Source: Cordylochernes scorpioides
Taxonomy: Eukaryota; Arthropoda; Arachnida; Pseudoscorpiones; Chernetidae
Assembly: GCA_030710605.1 (NCBI GenBank)
Contig: CP092877.1
Span: 44,872,406-44,936,405 of the forward strand
Length of the DNA stretch: 64,000 nucleotides
Reading direction: 5' to 3'
Every line of letters begins with the position of its first letter. Position 1 is the first letter of the stretch. Below are positions 53,591-64,000 of the stretch, in pieces. A program made the position numbers and the translations under genes. The notes beneath the pieces were generated by a model. The model saw only the letters and a program-made list of their open reading frames with translations, was not told where the DNA came from and made no database searches.

Positions 53591-56194
53591 CAAAAAAACT
53601 ATAAAAAACTATTTATAAACCAGTTGATAGTTTAAACCAATTAGCTCATTTATTTTTAGGCCTAAATGTCTTTTTTTTTTTTCATCTTTATTGGTTGAAA
53701 CAATTTTCTAAGGCAATTTATTGAATAAAAAGGCATGTTTTCTTTTCAAGTGTTTGAAATAACAAAAGCTATAATTATTATTATCTTATAATAAGGTATT
53801 TCAGGAAAATTGCATATGAGTGTATGAAAAAAAATACATTTCTTGACATTCTTTTTGGTTAATAATGATTTTTACTTTTATAGAAGTGTTAGCATGTCTA
53901 TGCTCTGCCCTTGAGGTACATGCTGACCTACATGATGAAGCTTTTCATAGTATGAAGGAGATATTTACATGGTATGAACAAGATAATTTTAGAGCAAAGG
54001 TTTTTTATATTTCTTTTTTTTTTAGGGTAATTTCTAGATTTTTTGAACTTTTTTTGTTTGTGTAAATTTATCAAATTGTAAGAGCATTTGTGCATCCTTT
54101 TTTTTTTAAACTCAGCCTTTGTTTTTTTTTAGTAATTTTATAAACTTTTATTTTAGTATAGATTTAAGACCTACTTTTATGATTAAAGAGATATCCATTT
54201 CTTCAACTAGGAGTTAAGATTTTGTGTCTCGGACAGTGAAGCACCTAAAAGACGAGATTTAGGCTCTCTTGGTATCCATCACTGTGAGTAATCTTTATGA
54301 AGCAATGTTGAATTAGTTGGATAGTCAGTGTTGTGGTTTTTTTTTTAAATAGGATTCTAGGATTTATAATATGGTCTAATTTGAGGATTTTTCTTTTTTT
54401 TTTTTGTTTTCTCTTTGTCGCTTATTGTAAACACAGGACGGACGGGATACAGGCCCTCTAGATAGCTTTTACAGTAAATGATAATATTTTTTTAGGTTAA
54501 ATAGATAGGATTAGATGAATATTTGAAGATAGGATTTCTATTTTTTTTATGAACCTTGCACACTTTTCTTTTTTTTTTTTATGTTAGAGTACTATTTTGG
54601 GTACCAAATGACCAAATTGGTGGTAATTAGTACAAGTTTATTTTCTTTTGTGAGTTTATGGAGGTGGACCATAACTAGATTTTCTTTGGTATAAAGCACT
54701 TGTGCTTATCTCCCTGAATTTAGTTTTTGAATAATTGTTTTGTTTGTTTAATGTTCAGGCAGTGCTTTTGATTTCAAGTTTAGTTTGAATGCATCCGCAA
54801 ATGTTTTCTTTTTTTTTGTATGAATGAAGGATAGTGAATGAGATATCAAACTTCAAGCCAGCAGTATGTTAGACCTGGATAAATTAAAATATTGGTAGGA
54901 TAGGATCTTGTAACTTTATATAAAATGTGTTAGGACCTTAATAGTTTGATCTACCATCAGGGTTCTGTAAACTCACTGGCAATCTGATGTCTGCTTAGGC
55001 AGAGTTTCTTCACTTCATGTGGAGGTATAAATTTGATTTCATTTTTTTTTCTTTGTTTATATATGTTAGGTTCAAACTTATCTATTTTTTTAACTGGATT
55101 TTTTTGACCCTGGATGAGATATAGGCTCTCCAGCTAAGTTTCTCTTTCTGTGAAGAAAGCACTCGTATGGTTGTGGGAAATGTCATGTGCTCTGGGAGCA
55201 CACACTGGTTGTCAAGGGAGAGAGTCCCATGAATTTTTTCTTCTGACTGCTCTGGGAGCAGCAGTTGTGTTGAGACCATGTGAAGGTCTTTGTCCTCCGC
55301 CTGAAAGTCCCGAAGGTGTGAGAAGCTCTAGCTTTGGGCAGCTAGAGGACAAATGGCATAATCCCATGTAAACTAACAAGTACCTGAGTGTCAGTTTGTG
55401 ATTATAGATTTGGTCTTGAACCTTGAATACCGGTTCGAAAGAATTTTTTTTTTAAGGTTTATTATAAAAAAAAAGGTAGGGTAATTTTTGTGTGTGTTTT
55501 AAGGTCATTAAAAAAAGGAGGTATATATACCTTAAAGTTAAGCTATAGGTTTGGTTTAATATTTTGTGAAGCAGGATTTTTTTTTAACAAAGGATGTTTT
55601 CAGTTATGTGTGGCCATGCGAGGTCAATGTACCGAATAGTTTAGGTAGACAACTAGTCTAACCATGTAAAAGGTTTCAGTTCAATTTTTAATCAAAGATT
55701 CAATTAGTTTTACCAGAATGAGTTGTGTGTGGGATCAAAGTGTTTTAAATTACTGATTTGAATTACCCTATTAAATATTAGTAGAAAGAAGCGCATTAGA
55801 TTTGAAATTTGTCTTTTCCCCCCTGATACCTTTATGTATTTTAGGACTTTTTTTTTTGGCTGTTATATTATGAAAAATGCATATATTGGATAATTGTTAT
55901 TATTTGAAAAAGAAAATGAATTGCATTTGCATACGTGTATACCATAATATTTTTTAAATTTGTAGATTTATGATTTTAGAATTTTGAGGTTTTTTTTTAA
56001 TGTGCATTCATCACTTCACCTTAGCACCCAGGGTGGATTTGAGTGATTAATTAATATTTGAGTATAGATATGCTATTTTTTTGTAGTAAATATTTTCTTT
56101 TATGTATTTTTTTATTTTATTAAGTTTCCTCACTCGGTGTTGGAAATTAATTTTCCTTTTTATTTTGTAAAATTAATTTTTTGGCAGGGAGGAT
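53591..56194. other. 3' non-coding interior of the LTR element
   Basis: About 2.6 kb of AT-rich DNA with many T runs and no supported gene. A motif GGATGAGATATAGGCTCTCC (about 55110) recurs in diverged form near 54445 (GACGGGATACAGGCCCTCTA). A GC-richer block lies at 55100-55380, with CTCTGGGAGCA present twice (55191 and 55249). Purine-rich GGCAGGGAGGA at 56183-56193 is the likely polypurine tract. Confidence 0.55.
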
Positions 56195-57591
56195 TGTTGG
56201 GACACCTCGTGACCATAATATGCCAAAGTAACCCAGAACCCCACCTAACCTAACCATATCCCACCTTTGTCCATTTAAGTTACCAACCTCTGGTGATTGC
56301 GAGGTGTTGAGATGGAGCCTGAAGCCACCTTTAGCCCTGGCAGCACTGAGCCAGAGACCGAGATCCCCTTCCCGTAATCAAGTCACCTGACCTGTGGTGG
56401 ATGACCTGGCCCCACCAACACCAGGATAGTCCAAGATGGACTCAGACACCCCTTCCTGGTGGTCAAGACACCTGACCTATGGTGGATGACCTGGCCCCAC
56501 CAACACCAAGCTAGCCTGAGATGGACTCAGACACCCCTTCCTGTTAGTCGAGCCACATGTCCGATGGTGGCCGACTTGACCACAAACCAGTCCAAGATGG
56601 ACCCAGACACCCCTTCCTGTAGTCAAGCCACCGACCTATGGTGCTTGACCTGGCTCCACCATCTTCATGCAGAGCACCAGCTCCACCACGAGCCCTGAAC
56701 CTTTCCCAAGCTGACCCCAAGATGCCCAGATCCTACAATATTAATTATTTTTTTTTAATTCAATATTTTCGTATTTTTATTTTATTTTTTGTGAATATTT
56801 CTTTAATAATTTTTTATATTTAATTTATTTTTATAATTTTTTTTAAAACTCCTTTTTTATTTTTTTATTTTCATAGAGAGAAGATTGATGATAGCCTTGG
56901 GGGGGTGAGTTCAGCAACACTGGGACAAGGAAGCGGGATATTTACATTCTTGAAGATTGACAATTTTGATATTGACATTCGGATTTTTACATTTCTTTTT
57001 ATTAACAAAAACTAGATTTTTTTCTGAGAAGCAAAGAAGACTTGGAGTTGCGGAGGGCGAAAGGCCGCTAGCTGCGGCCTTGGCTGCCCATCCTTTTGAA
57101 TGATGGACACTGGGTGGCTGGATGACTAGGTAGGTTGGGGGATAATGGGACTTTGGCACGATAGGCCCTTTTTTTTTCTTTTGTATAAAGTTTAAAACTC
57201 CTCCCTTTTAACCTTATCTACAGTTTTTTATATATATATATTTTTTTTAATCTTATATGCGCGTGATATTATTCAAGTATTTTTTCTTTGTTTTATCTAT
57301 ATTTGTAGTGCATTGAAAATTTATTTATTAGAATAAATAAAATATGTTTAACCAAAAAAATTGATTGGTTAATTTCCCCATCAACATAATTGCTAGCCGG
57401 CACAGCTTTAGGTCTCTACATGTGCCATAGATGAATTAATTTGTGGTCTGGTTTTCTGCAGCCACTGGCGCCCTAATATATGGACATGTAGAGATCTGGA
57501 AATAGTAAAAGTATAAAATCATCACAATTTAAACAAAAGCGGGGCTTCTTCCATTATACTAAAAATTTATGAAATGCTCTCGAACTCATCA
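56195..57591 (+). repeat. 3' LTR of the 11.1-kb element
   Basis: 1,397 bp, close match to the 5' LTR with about ten scattered differences seen by eye. Its end (ATCA) is followed directly by GTTT and the resumed PLE sequence. Confidence 0.92.
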
Positions 57592-59690
57592 GTTTCAATG
57601 TTTGTCCAATTGTTCATTAAATAGTTAATGATTTTTTTATTTGAGTCGATAAATTTATAATTATATTTATTAGTTAATTTATTTATAATAAATTGTAGTG
57701 TTGAAGCTAATTGTATATCAATGTTTTTTATAACTGAATTTATACCAGATGTGATTGTTCTGAAAGAAATAGGTTTTTTGTGTAGTTTAGGAATTATATA
57801 GAACTTTGGTATGTTTGGATTTTTGTAGTGATTATAAATTTTTAGTGAATTTTCAACGTTTTTGATGTCTTTTTTGATTTTTGTGGCTGTAGTTCTAGCA
57901 AAAGTGTATTTATGATTATTATCAATTTCCTTTTTTAGTATATCGTGGTATAGATTTTTACAAATTATAGATAAGTTATTGGAACATTTATCTATAGGAG
58001 TGATAATAAAGTCCTTCTGTAAATTAATTATATTTTCTTTAAAAGAAGGAATATCTGAATTAGGTTTTGTGTATTTAAGTGTATTATTATAATAATTTAT
58101 AATTTCCTTTTTAATATTATGTTTCCATTCCAGAAAAGTAAATTCTGGAATACTGTATTTTATACTAGTTTTATTTATGAAAATATCTATATCTTTTAAT
58201 ATAGATTTAATTGTATTATTATAATTGTGTTTAATTTGAGGTATATATTTATACCCTTTATTTAAAATATCCTGATATTCTGATTTAAAAAAGAAAAATT
58301 GCTAGTTAATATATGACCTGAGAACTTATATCTATCAATATAGTTGTTGCAATTACATTTAATTTTTTTAAAATTTGCCAAATTATTAATAAATTGGTTA
58401 TAATTGCAAACTAAACTACCTATATTTTTGTTGTATCTCCAGATTGTTTTGAAATTTAATTTTTTTATAGGGAAAAGATTATTGAAGTTTTGGTTATTAA
58501 AAATATCATTAAATTTAATATGATTAAATAAATTGTTATTAAATTTAATGATAATATTAATGTTATTAGTAGATTGTTTTAATTTTTCTGTATTTAAAGA
58601 TGTCGTGTGTGATATCTATTAATCTGTTAGTCAGATTATGAATTTTAATATTTTCTATAAGTTTGATAAATTTATTATTATTTAGTTTAAATAATGTTTT
58701 AATAAATTTATCTACGAAGTTGTTAGTATACATTTGTTTTGGTCCAGTAATTCTTCAAATTCAATGTAACCTAATTTATTGGTAGTTTTACCTCTAGTTT
58801 TATTAGGTTTAGTTTTAAATTCATTTTTTTTTTGTATTTGCAGCTGATTTCATAAGTTGAAATTTCTTCTGTTTGTGGTTTGTATGTGTAGTTTAATTCG
58901 TCATTAAGTCCATAAGGGAATAATGTGTTGTGGTTTATAATGTAGTTGTTTTCTAATAATAGTCGTTGTTTTTTGTTTTGACATATGTCTAGTATTTCTA
59001 TCTTAAAGTTGTTAAAAGTATGTAATTGATTGTGTTCTTTCATATATATTACCAATTGATTTTTAGCGTGGTTTCTATGTAGGTTTATTCGTATATTTAA
59101 TGGATTACACGTTTGTCCTATATATGATAGTTGACAAATTTGGCATGTTAATTTATAAATAGTATTTACTAATTTACAACTAGTTGTTTGAAATGTGTCA
59201 TGGTTCTTAAGAGAGGGACAAGTTTGACAATTCTTTCTTAGTCAATTCTTAGCGAGTTTAAATTAACATAAAAGAGGTGCTAACCCTAATATGTTTGTAG
59301 TTTTTTTTAGTTTTTTAGTTTGTTATCTTTTGAATTTTTTTTTTAATATATTTTTCTTAATTGTTTTTGTGGAGATTAAATTTGTAATAAAATGAATAAT
59401 TAATCTATAAAAATATAGATATTACTGTTTGTTATCTGTTATATTTTTAAGAATAACTAATAAAAAACATCTTTAAACTAACTAAACACTGAAAAAAACA
59501 AAAGTTCTGAAGTTAATTTTTCTAAAATTACTTTTATAATTTACTTTTTCATAATCAAACAATAAAAGATAATTAAAATCTGTATGGAGTTTTATTTATA
59601 TTAGAATATCTAATATAATTAAATTTGTATATTATATTATATATAAAAATATATCATAGAGCAAGCTCATATGAATTAATATAGTGTAAA
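57592..59690 (-). pseudogene. Second-subfamily PLE unit A, 5' half with broken GIY-YIG/RT frame
   Basis: Resumes unit A after the LTR element: the RT N-terminal half (PKLHKKPISFRT block near 57770), the linker and the GIY-YIG nuclease (58771-59200, including LLLENNYI). Several single-base indels break the frame: a lost G near 58282, an extra T near 58578, a lost G near 58741, extra T's near 58828 and an indel near 58935. Like the young copies, it has the TAA in place of an in-frame ATG start at the N-terminus (59263-59268 region). The 5' region runs to about 59690, where unit B's terminus begins. Confidence 0.85.
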
Positions 59691-60424
59691 AAACTATATA
59701 ACAAAAATATAACAGTGATTCCACATTTAAAACTCAAGGAGCAAACTGATAAGAATGATAAATCATATCAAGTAGATTTGGTTAGATTAGCAAGCTAAAT
59801 CTAAATTAATTATAACAATAAATAGTTGTATAGTTTTATAGTTAAGTTTTATATTAAAATTATCTTCATTATTTTGATTATTTAAATTCAAATTATAAAA
59901 TTTGTAAATTGTTATTATTTAGTATAGAGAAAGAGAAAAAAAAAGTCCTTTACTTCTAAAACATCATCTAGTTAATTATATATTTATAATTAATAACAAT
60001 AAAATTTAACAACGTAACGTCTTTTGCATCGGCTTTTACACGTCATTTAGACATACTCTATCCTATATATAGAATAATAGAAGTGAGAATATATTTAATA
60101 TTATAAATTTTAGTAGTTAGAGAAAAGAGAGAAAGACAGAACCATGCACTTTTAATCAAACTAATAATAAGAAAACAAAAAGTTTTGTAAGAAGGTAGAT
60201 AAGATTGTTAGTATATATATATATTTTTATAATTTTATATTTTATCCTTTTTTTTTTATGATTTTTTAAATTTTTTTATTTTAAAATATGAATATAAATA
60301 GTTGTATTTAGTAATATATCTATTATATGAATTAACTTTTGTTATAAGTTTGGTTATTATGTTTTGAAACCCTAATGGTAGACCAGACATATAAAAAAAA
60401 AATTAACTTGAAGTAATTATTGGA

Positions 60425-60508
60425 AAAAGAGATCTGCTGGACCGGGAATTCTCAAATAGAAGTTCAGCGACATTTCATCCCTTTTCTATTATGTCATAGA
60501 TCTCTTTT
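60425..60508 (-). ncRNA. Covarying pseudoknot-like RNA element (second PLE subfamily)
   Basis: Outer 11-bp stem AAAAGAGATCT (60425-60435) with AGATCTCTTTT (60498-60508). The inner stem in the sense strand is GCTGAAC with GTCCAGC (7 bp including one wobble). GGGA in the bulge can pair with TCCC in the loop. Architecture matches the other two lineages; base pairs differ. Confidence 0.6.
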
Positions 60509-61034
60509 CACCGGATTTTATGTGTTAATATAAAGTTATTTCAGTGAAACATTTATATGAACAGATATAACAAATGTAAGTGTTAACAAATTCCAACTGT
60601 GAACCTACCTCGTCCGCGACGCCTCCAACTGTAAACATCTATTTCTGGATGACACATGTTGTGGGGGGGGGACAAAATTAGACCATTTATTCTGAAGTTT
60701 TAGAACAACAAGACATCCAAAGAAGAAAGAAAAGATAGTTAAGGGAAGAAATCCAAACTTTATAATCTTTACAGCCAGTTATATTAAAATAACTGATTCA
60801 ACACTTATTCATCTTTCAATATTCCTTTAAAAAGGCAAATTATTAGAGTTTAATAAAGCTATTAATTGTGAAAATTCACTTTTATTTAATTTCCATTTTC
60901 CTCCCCAGAAATTGGAGATTAAACAAAATGAACTCTATACAATATTACTTTAAAAATCTTGTGAAAAAATCTTCAAATCAGCTATTTAATTTAAGTTAAA
61001 CTAATTGTTAAAGATTATAAATTTGTATTAGTTA

Positions 61035-63530
61035 TTATTGAGAGAAATTATAGAAAGTTGATTTAATAAATGGATACTTCCATTTTTTTTTAAGTATTTT
61101 ATAATTGATATACTGTTGAAATATTTTACTTCTTCTGATACTAAATTTGTTTTTAATAAATTCCATGTTTAAATTTTTAACATCTTCTATGAAATTTTCT
61201 AATATATTATTTATTCTATAAAATCTTAGAAACTGACCAAAATATATACCTTTACAGCAATTTAATGATATATTAGAATTCATATTACAGTATTTTATAA
61301 TTTTGAAATTATAATTACTTTTTTTATTATAAATTTTAATAGCATTATTTGTAAGGTCTATATTTAGGTCTAAAAAGTTAACTTTTTTGTTTCTATAAAT
61401 TTTTTCATTGTTCTTAAGTTTCAAGTATTTAGGATATATTTTAGGTATTAAGTTTTTGAACTGTGGATTATTAAATATTATTATGTCATCTACATAACGG
61501 AACATTTGCCAATTAACATTATTTTGTAGAAAGTATTCTCTTTCGTACCAGAATAATATTAGATTTGCTAATAAAGGACTTGAAGAAGTTCCCATGGGAA
61601 CGCCTTCTGATTGAATATATATTTTATTTTTAAATTCTATATAGTTAAAATTTAAAAATGTTTCCAGTAGAGTTTTTGCTGTTTTAAGATCTAATTTAAT
61701 TGTTTTATATCTGTTATGAATAATTTTAATGTGGAAAGTTTTGTCATTAATGATTTCGTTTAAATAAATTGGTTATTTTATTATTTAGATCTCTTAAATT
61801 TATTTTAGAATATAGGTCTTCAAAGTCAAACGTGTGTACTGTTTCAATGTTTGTCCAATTGTTCATTAAATAGTTAATGATTTTTTTATTTGAGTCGATA
61901 AATTTATAATTATATTTATTAGTTAATTTATTTATAATAAATTGTAGTGTTGAAGCTAATTGTATATCAATGTTTTTTATAACTGAATTTATACCAGATG
62001 TGATTGTTCTGAAAGAAATAGGTTTTTTTGTGTAGTTTAGGAATTATATAGAACTTTGGTATGTTTGGATTTTTGTAGTGATTATAAATTTTTAGTGAAT
62101 TTTTAACGTTTTTGATGTCTTTTTTGATTTTTGTGGCTGTAGTTCTAGTAAAAGTGTATTTATTATTATTATCAATTTCCTTTTTTAGTATATCGTGGTA
62201 TAGATTTTTACAAATTATAGATAAGTTATTGGAACATTTATCTATAGGAGTGATAATAAAGTCCTTCTGTAAATTAATTATATTTTCTTTAAAAGAAGGA
62301 ATATCTGAATTAGGTTTTGTGTATTTAAGTGTATTATTATAATAATTTATAATTTCCTTTTAATATTATGTTTCCATTCCAGAAAAGTAAATTCTGGAAT
62401 ACTGTATTTTATACTAGTTTTATTTATGAAAATATCTATATCTTTTAATATAGATTTAATTGTATTATTATAATTGTGTTTAATTTGAGGTATATATTTA
62501 TACCCTTTATTTAAAATATCCTGATATTCTGGATTTAAAAAAGAAAAATTGCTAGTTAATATATGACCTGAGAACTTATATCTATCAATATAGTTGTTGC
62601 AATTACATTTAATTTTTTAAAATTTGCCAAATTATTAATAAATTGGTTATAATTGCAAACTAAACTACCTATATTTTTGTTGTATCTCCAGATTGTTTTG
62701 AAATTTAATTTTTTTATAGGGAAAAGATTATTGATGTTTTGGTTATTAAAAATATCATTAAATTTAATATGATTAAATAAATTGTTATTAAATTTAATGA
62801 TAATATTAATGTTATTAGTAGATTGTTTAATTTATCTGTATTTAAAGATGTCGTGTGTGATATCTATTAATCTGTTAGTCAGATTATGAATTTTAATATT
62901 TTCTATAAGTTTGATAAATTTATTATTATTTAGTTTAAATAATGTTTTAATAAATTTATCTACGAAGTTGTTAGTATACATTTGTTTTGGGTCCAGTAAT
63001 TCTTCAAATTCAATGTAACCTAATTTATTGGTAGTTTTACCTCTAGTTTTATTAGGTTTAGTTTTAAATTCATTTTTTTTTTTGTATTTGCAGCTGATTT
63101 CATAAGTTGAAATTTCTTCTGTTTGTGGTTTGTATGTGTAGTTTAATTCGTCATTAAGTCCATAAGGGAATAATGTGTTGTGTTTATAAATGTAGTTGTT
63201 TTCTAATAATAGTCGTTGTTTTTTGTTTTGACATATGTCTAGTATTTCTATCTTAAAGTTGTTAAAAGTATGTAATTGATTGTGTTCTTTCATATATATA
63301 TTACCAATTGATTTTTAGCGTGGTTTCTATGTAGGTTTATTCGTATATTTAATGGATTACGTTTGTCCTATATATGATAGTTGACAAATTTGGCATGTTA
63401 ATTTATAAATAGTATTTACTAATTTACAACTAGTTGTTTGAAATGTGTCATGGTTCTTAAGAGAGGGACAAGTTTGACAATTCTTTCTTAGTCAATTCTT
63501 AGCGAGTTTAAATTAACATAAAAGAGGTGC
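61035..63530 (-). pseudogene. PLE polyprotein, unit B, multiply frameshifted
   Basis: 61035-61595 holds PMGTSSSP, FRYVDDIIIFNNP, VNFLDLNID and the tail; 62832-63293 holds most of the GIY-YIG domain and linker. Indels lie near 61758, 62030, 62358, 62608, 63073, 63316 and 63360, mostly in T/A runs, and a stop lies near 62835. Upstream of the nuclease the zinc-finger-like CQTCPSLKNHDTFQTTSC segment is present, and the start region again lacks an in-frame ATG. Confidence 0.82.
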
Positions 63531-63940
63531 TAACCCAAATATGTTTGTAGTTTTTTTTTAGTTTTTTAGTTTGTTATTCTTTTGAAAATTTTTTTTTTTT
63601 AAATATATTTTTCTTAATTGTTTTTGTGGAGATTAAATTTGTAATAAAATGAATAATTAATCTATAAAAATATAGATATTACTGTTTGTTATCTGTTATA
63701 TTTTTAAGAATAACTAATAAAAAACATCTTTAAACTAACTAAACACTGAAAAAAACAAAAGTTCTGAAGTTATTTTTTCTAAAATTACTTTTATAATTTA
63801 CTTTTCATAATCAAACAATAAAAGATAATTAAAATCTGTATGGAGTTTTATTTATATTAGAATATCTAATATAATTAAATTTGTATATTATATTATATAT
63901 AAAAATATATCATAGAGCAAGCTCATATGAATTAATATAG

Positions 63941-64000
63941 TGTAAAAACTATATAACAAAAATATAACAGTGATTCCACATTTAAAACTCAAGGAGCAAA
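63941..64000 (-). mobile_element. Start of a further PLE unit, cut by window end
   Basis: Sixty bases matching 59691-59750 (CTATATAACAAAAATATAAC onward). It shows that the tandem array continues beyond the window. Confidence 0.8.

Larger units (their letters stand above)
46495..57591 (+). mobile_element. LTR retrotransposon without recognisable gag-pol, 11.1 kb including a nested LINE
   Basis: 5' LTR 46495-47890 and 3' LTR 56195-57591 (about 1.4 kb each), TGTTGG...ATCA ends, 4-bp GTTT target duplication, primer binding site complementary to tRNA-Lys at 47892-47910, and a purine-rich GGCAGGGAGGA just before the 3' LTR. The interior (47891-56194) shows no gag, protease, RT or integrase on the plus strand; removing the nested LINE leaves about 3.7 kb of AT-rich sequence. 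It fits a large non-autonomous (LARD-like) element moved by enzymes from elsewhere. The few LTR differences (for example GCCCTAGC/GCCCTGGC and GCGAAATA/GCGGGATA) suggest moderate age. Confidence 0.9.
59691..63940 (-). mobile_element. Second-subfamily PLE unit B, head-to-tail with unit A
   Basis: About 4.25 kb; the terminal landmark (GTGTAAAAACTATATAAC) recurs at about 59685 and 63940. Contains the structured RNA element (60425-60508), the conserved GTAAAAGCCGATG block (about 60028-60045 in reverse), then the reading frame and 5' region. A third unit begins at about 63941 and runs off the window. Confidence 0.88.

Overview
The window looks like repeat-dense, AT-rich nuclear DNA of an arthropod, most likely an arachnid and plausibly a spider. 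That is inference from content: a huge intronless ankyrin-repeat gene, abundant Penelope-like elements with an N-terminal GIY-YIG nuclease (the permuted Naiad-type architecture known to be abundant in invertebrates), Helitrons ending in CTAG, a mariner relic, Ty3-type LTR elements with a tRNA-Lys primer site, and an R1/Jockey-type LINE. There is no sign of bacterial operons, plasmids or CRISPR. No intact single-copy host gene was found.

Layout. 66-508 is a near-perfect palindrome with two divergent tRNA-like genes at its centre. 1350-1746 (minus) is an unrecognised open frame. 1856-9147 (minus) is one disrupted, intronless gene of roughly 2,400 codons: a helical N-terminal region with two HEPN-like RNxxxH motifs, a very long ankyrin array, 42-residue tetratricopeptide repeats, then more ankyrin repeats. 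It carries four frameshifts, three of them in or next to homopolymers, and two in-frame stops. 10.3-18.9 kb is a graveyard: a LINE C-terminal fragment, Helitrons with a 32-bp minisatellite, a decayed mariner transposase, and unassigned decayed sequence. 18.9-20.66 kb is a pyrimidine-rich satellite with a 726-bp duplication.

From 20.66 kb to the end the window is built of Penelope-like elements (PLEs) with other retroelements nested in them. An old PLE array (20.7-32.05 kb) is split by a young, internally deleted Ty3/gypsy-type element (25145-30685; TAAA target duplication; LTRs alike at every point compared by eye). A young PLE array follows: two nearly identical head-to-tail units of 4,272 bp (minus), both with an open 794-codon frame, and then an inverted third copy (plus) with one frameshift. 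A second PLE subfamily (44.64-64 kb, minus) is decayed. Its first unit is split by an 11.1-kb LTR element (46495-57591; GTTT target duplication; tRNA-Lys primer site) with no recognisable gag-pol, and that element itself hosts a minus-strand R1/Jockey-like LINE.

Most interesting signals: (1) a pseudoknot-like RNA structure about 0.55 kb downstream of the PLE reading frame, with compensatory changes among three PLE lineages; (2) loss of an in-frame AUG in the young PLE subfamilies, although an open frame for a zinc-finger-like N-terminus precedes the nuclease; (3) HEPN-like motifs combined with ankyrin and TPR repeats in one giant intronless arthropod gene; (4) a (TA)n tract at the edge of each PLE cluster; (5) LTR elements that moved recently although they lack a usable pol.
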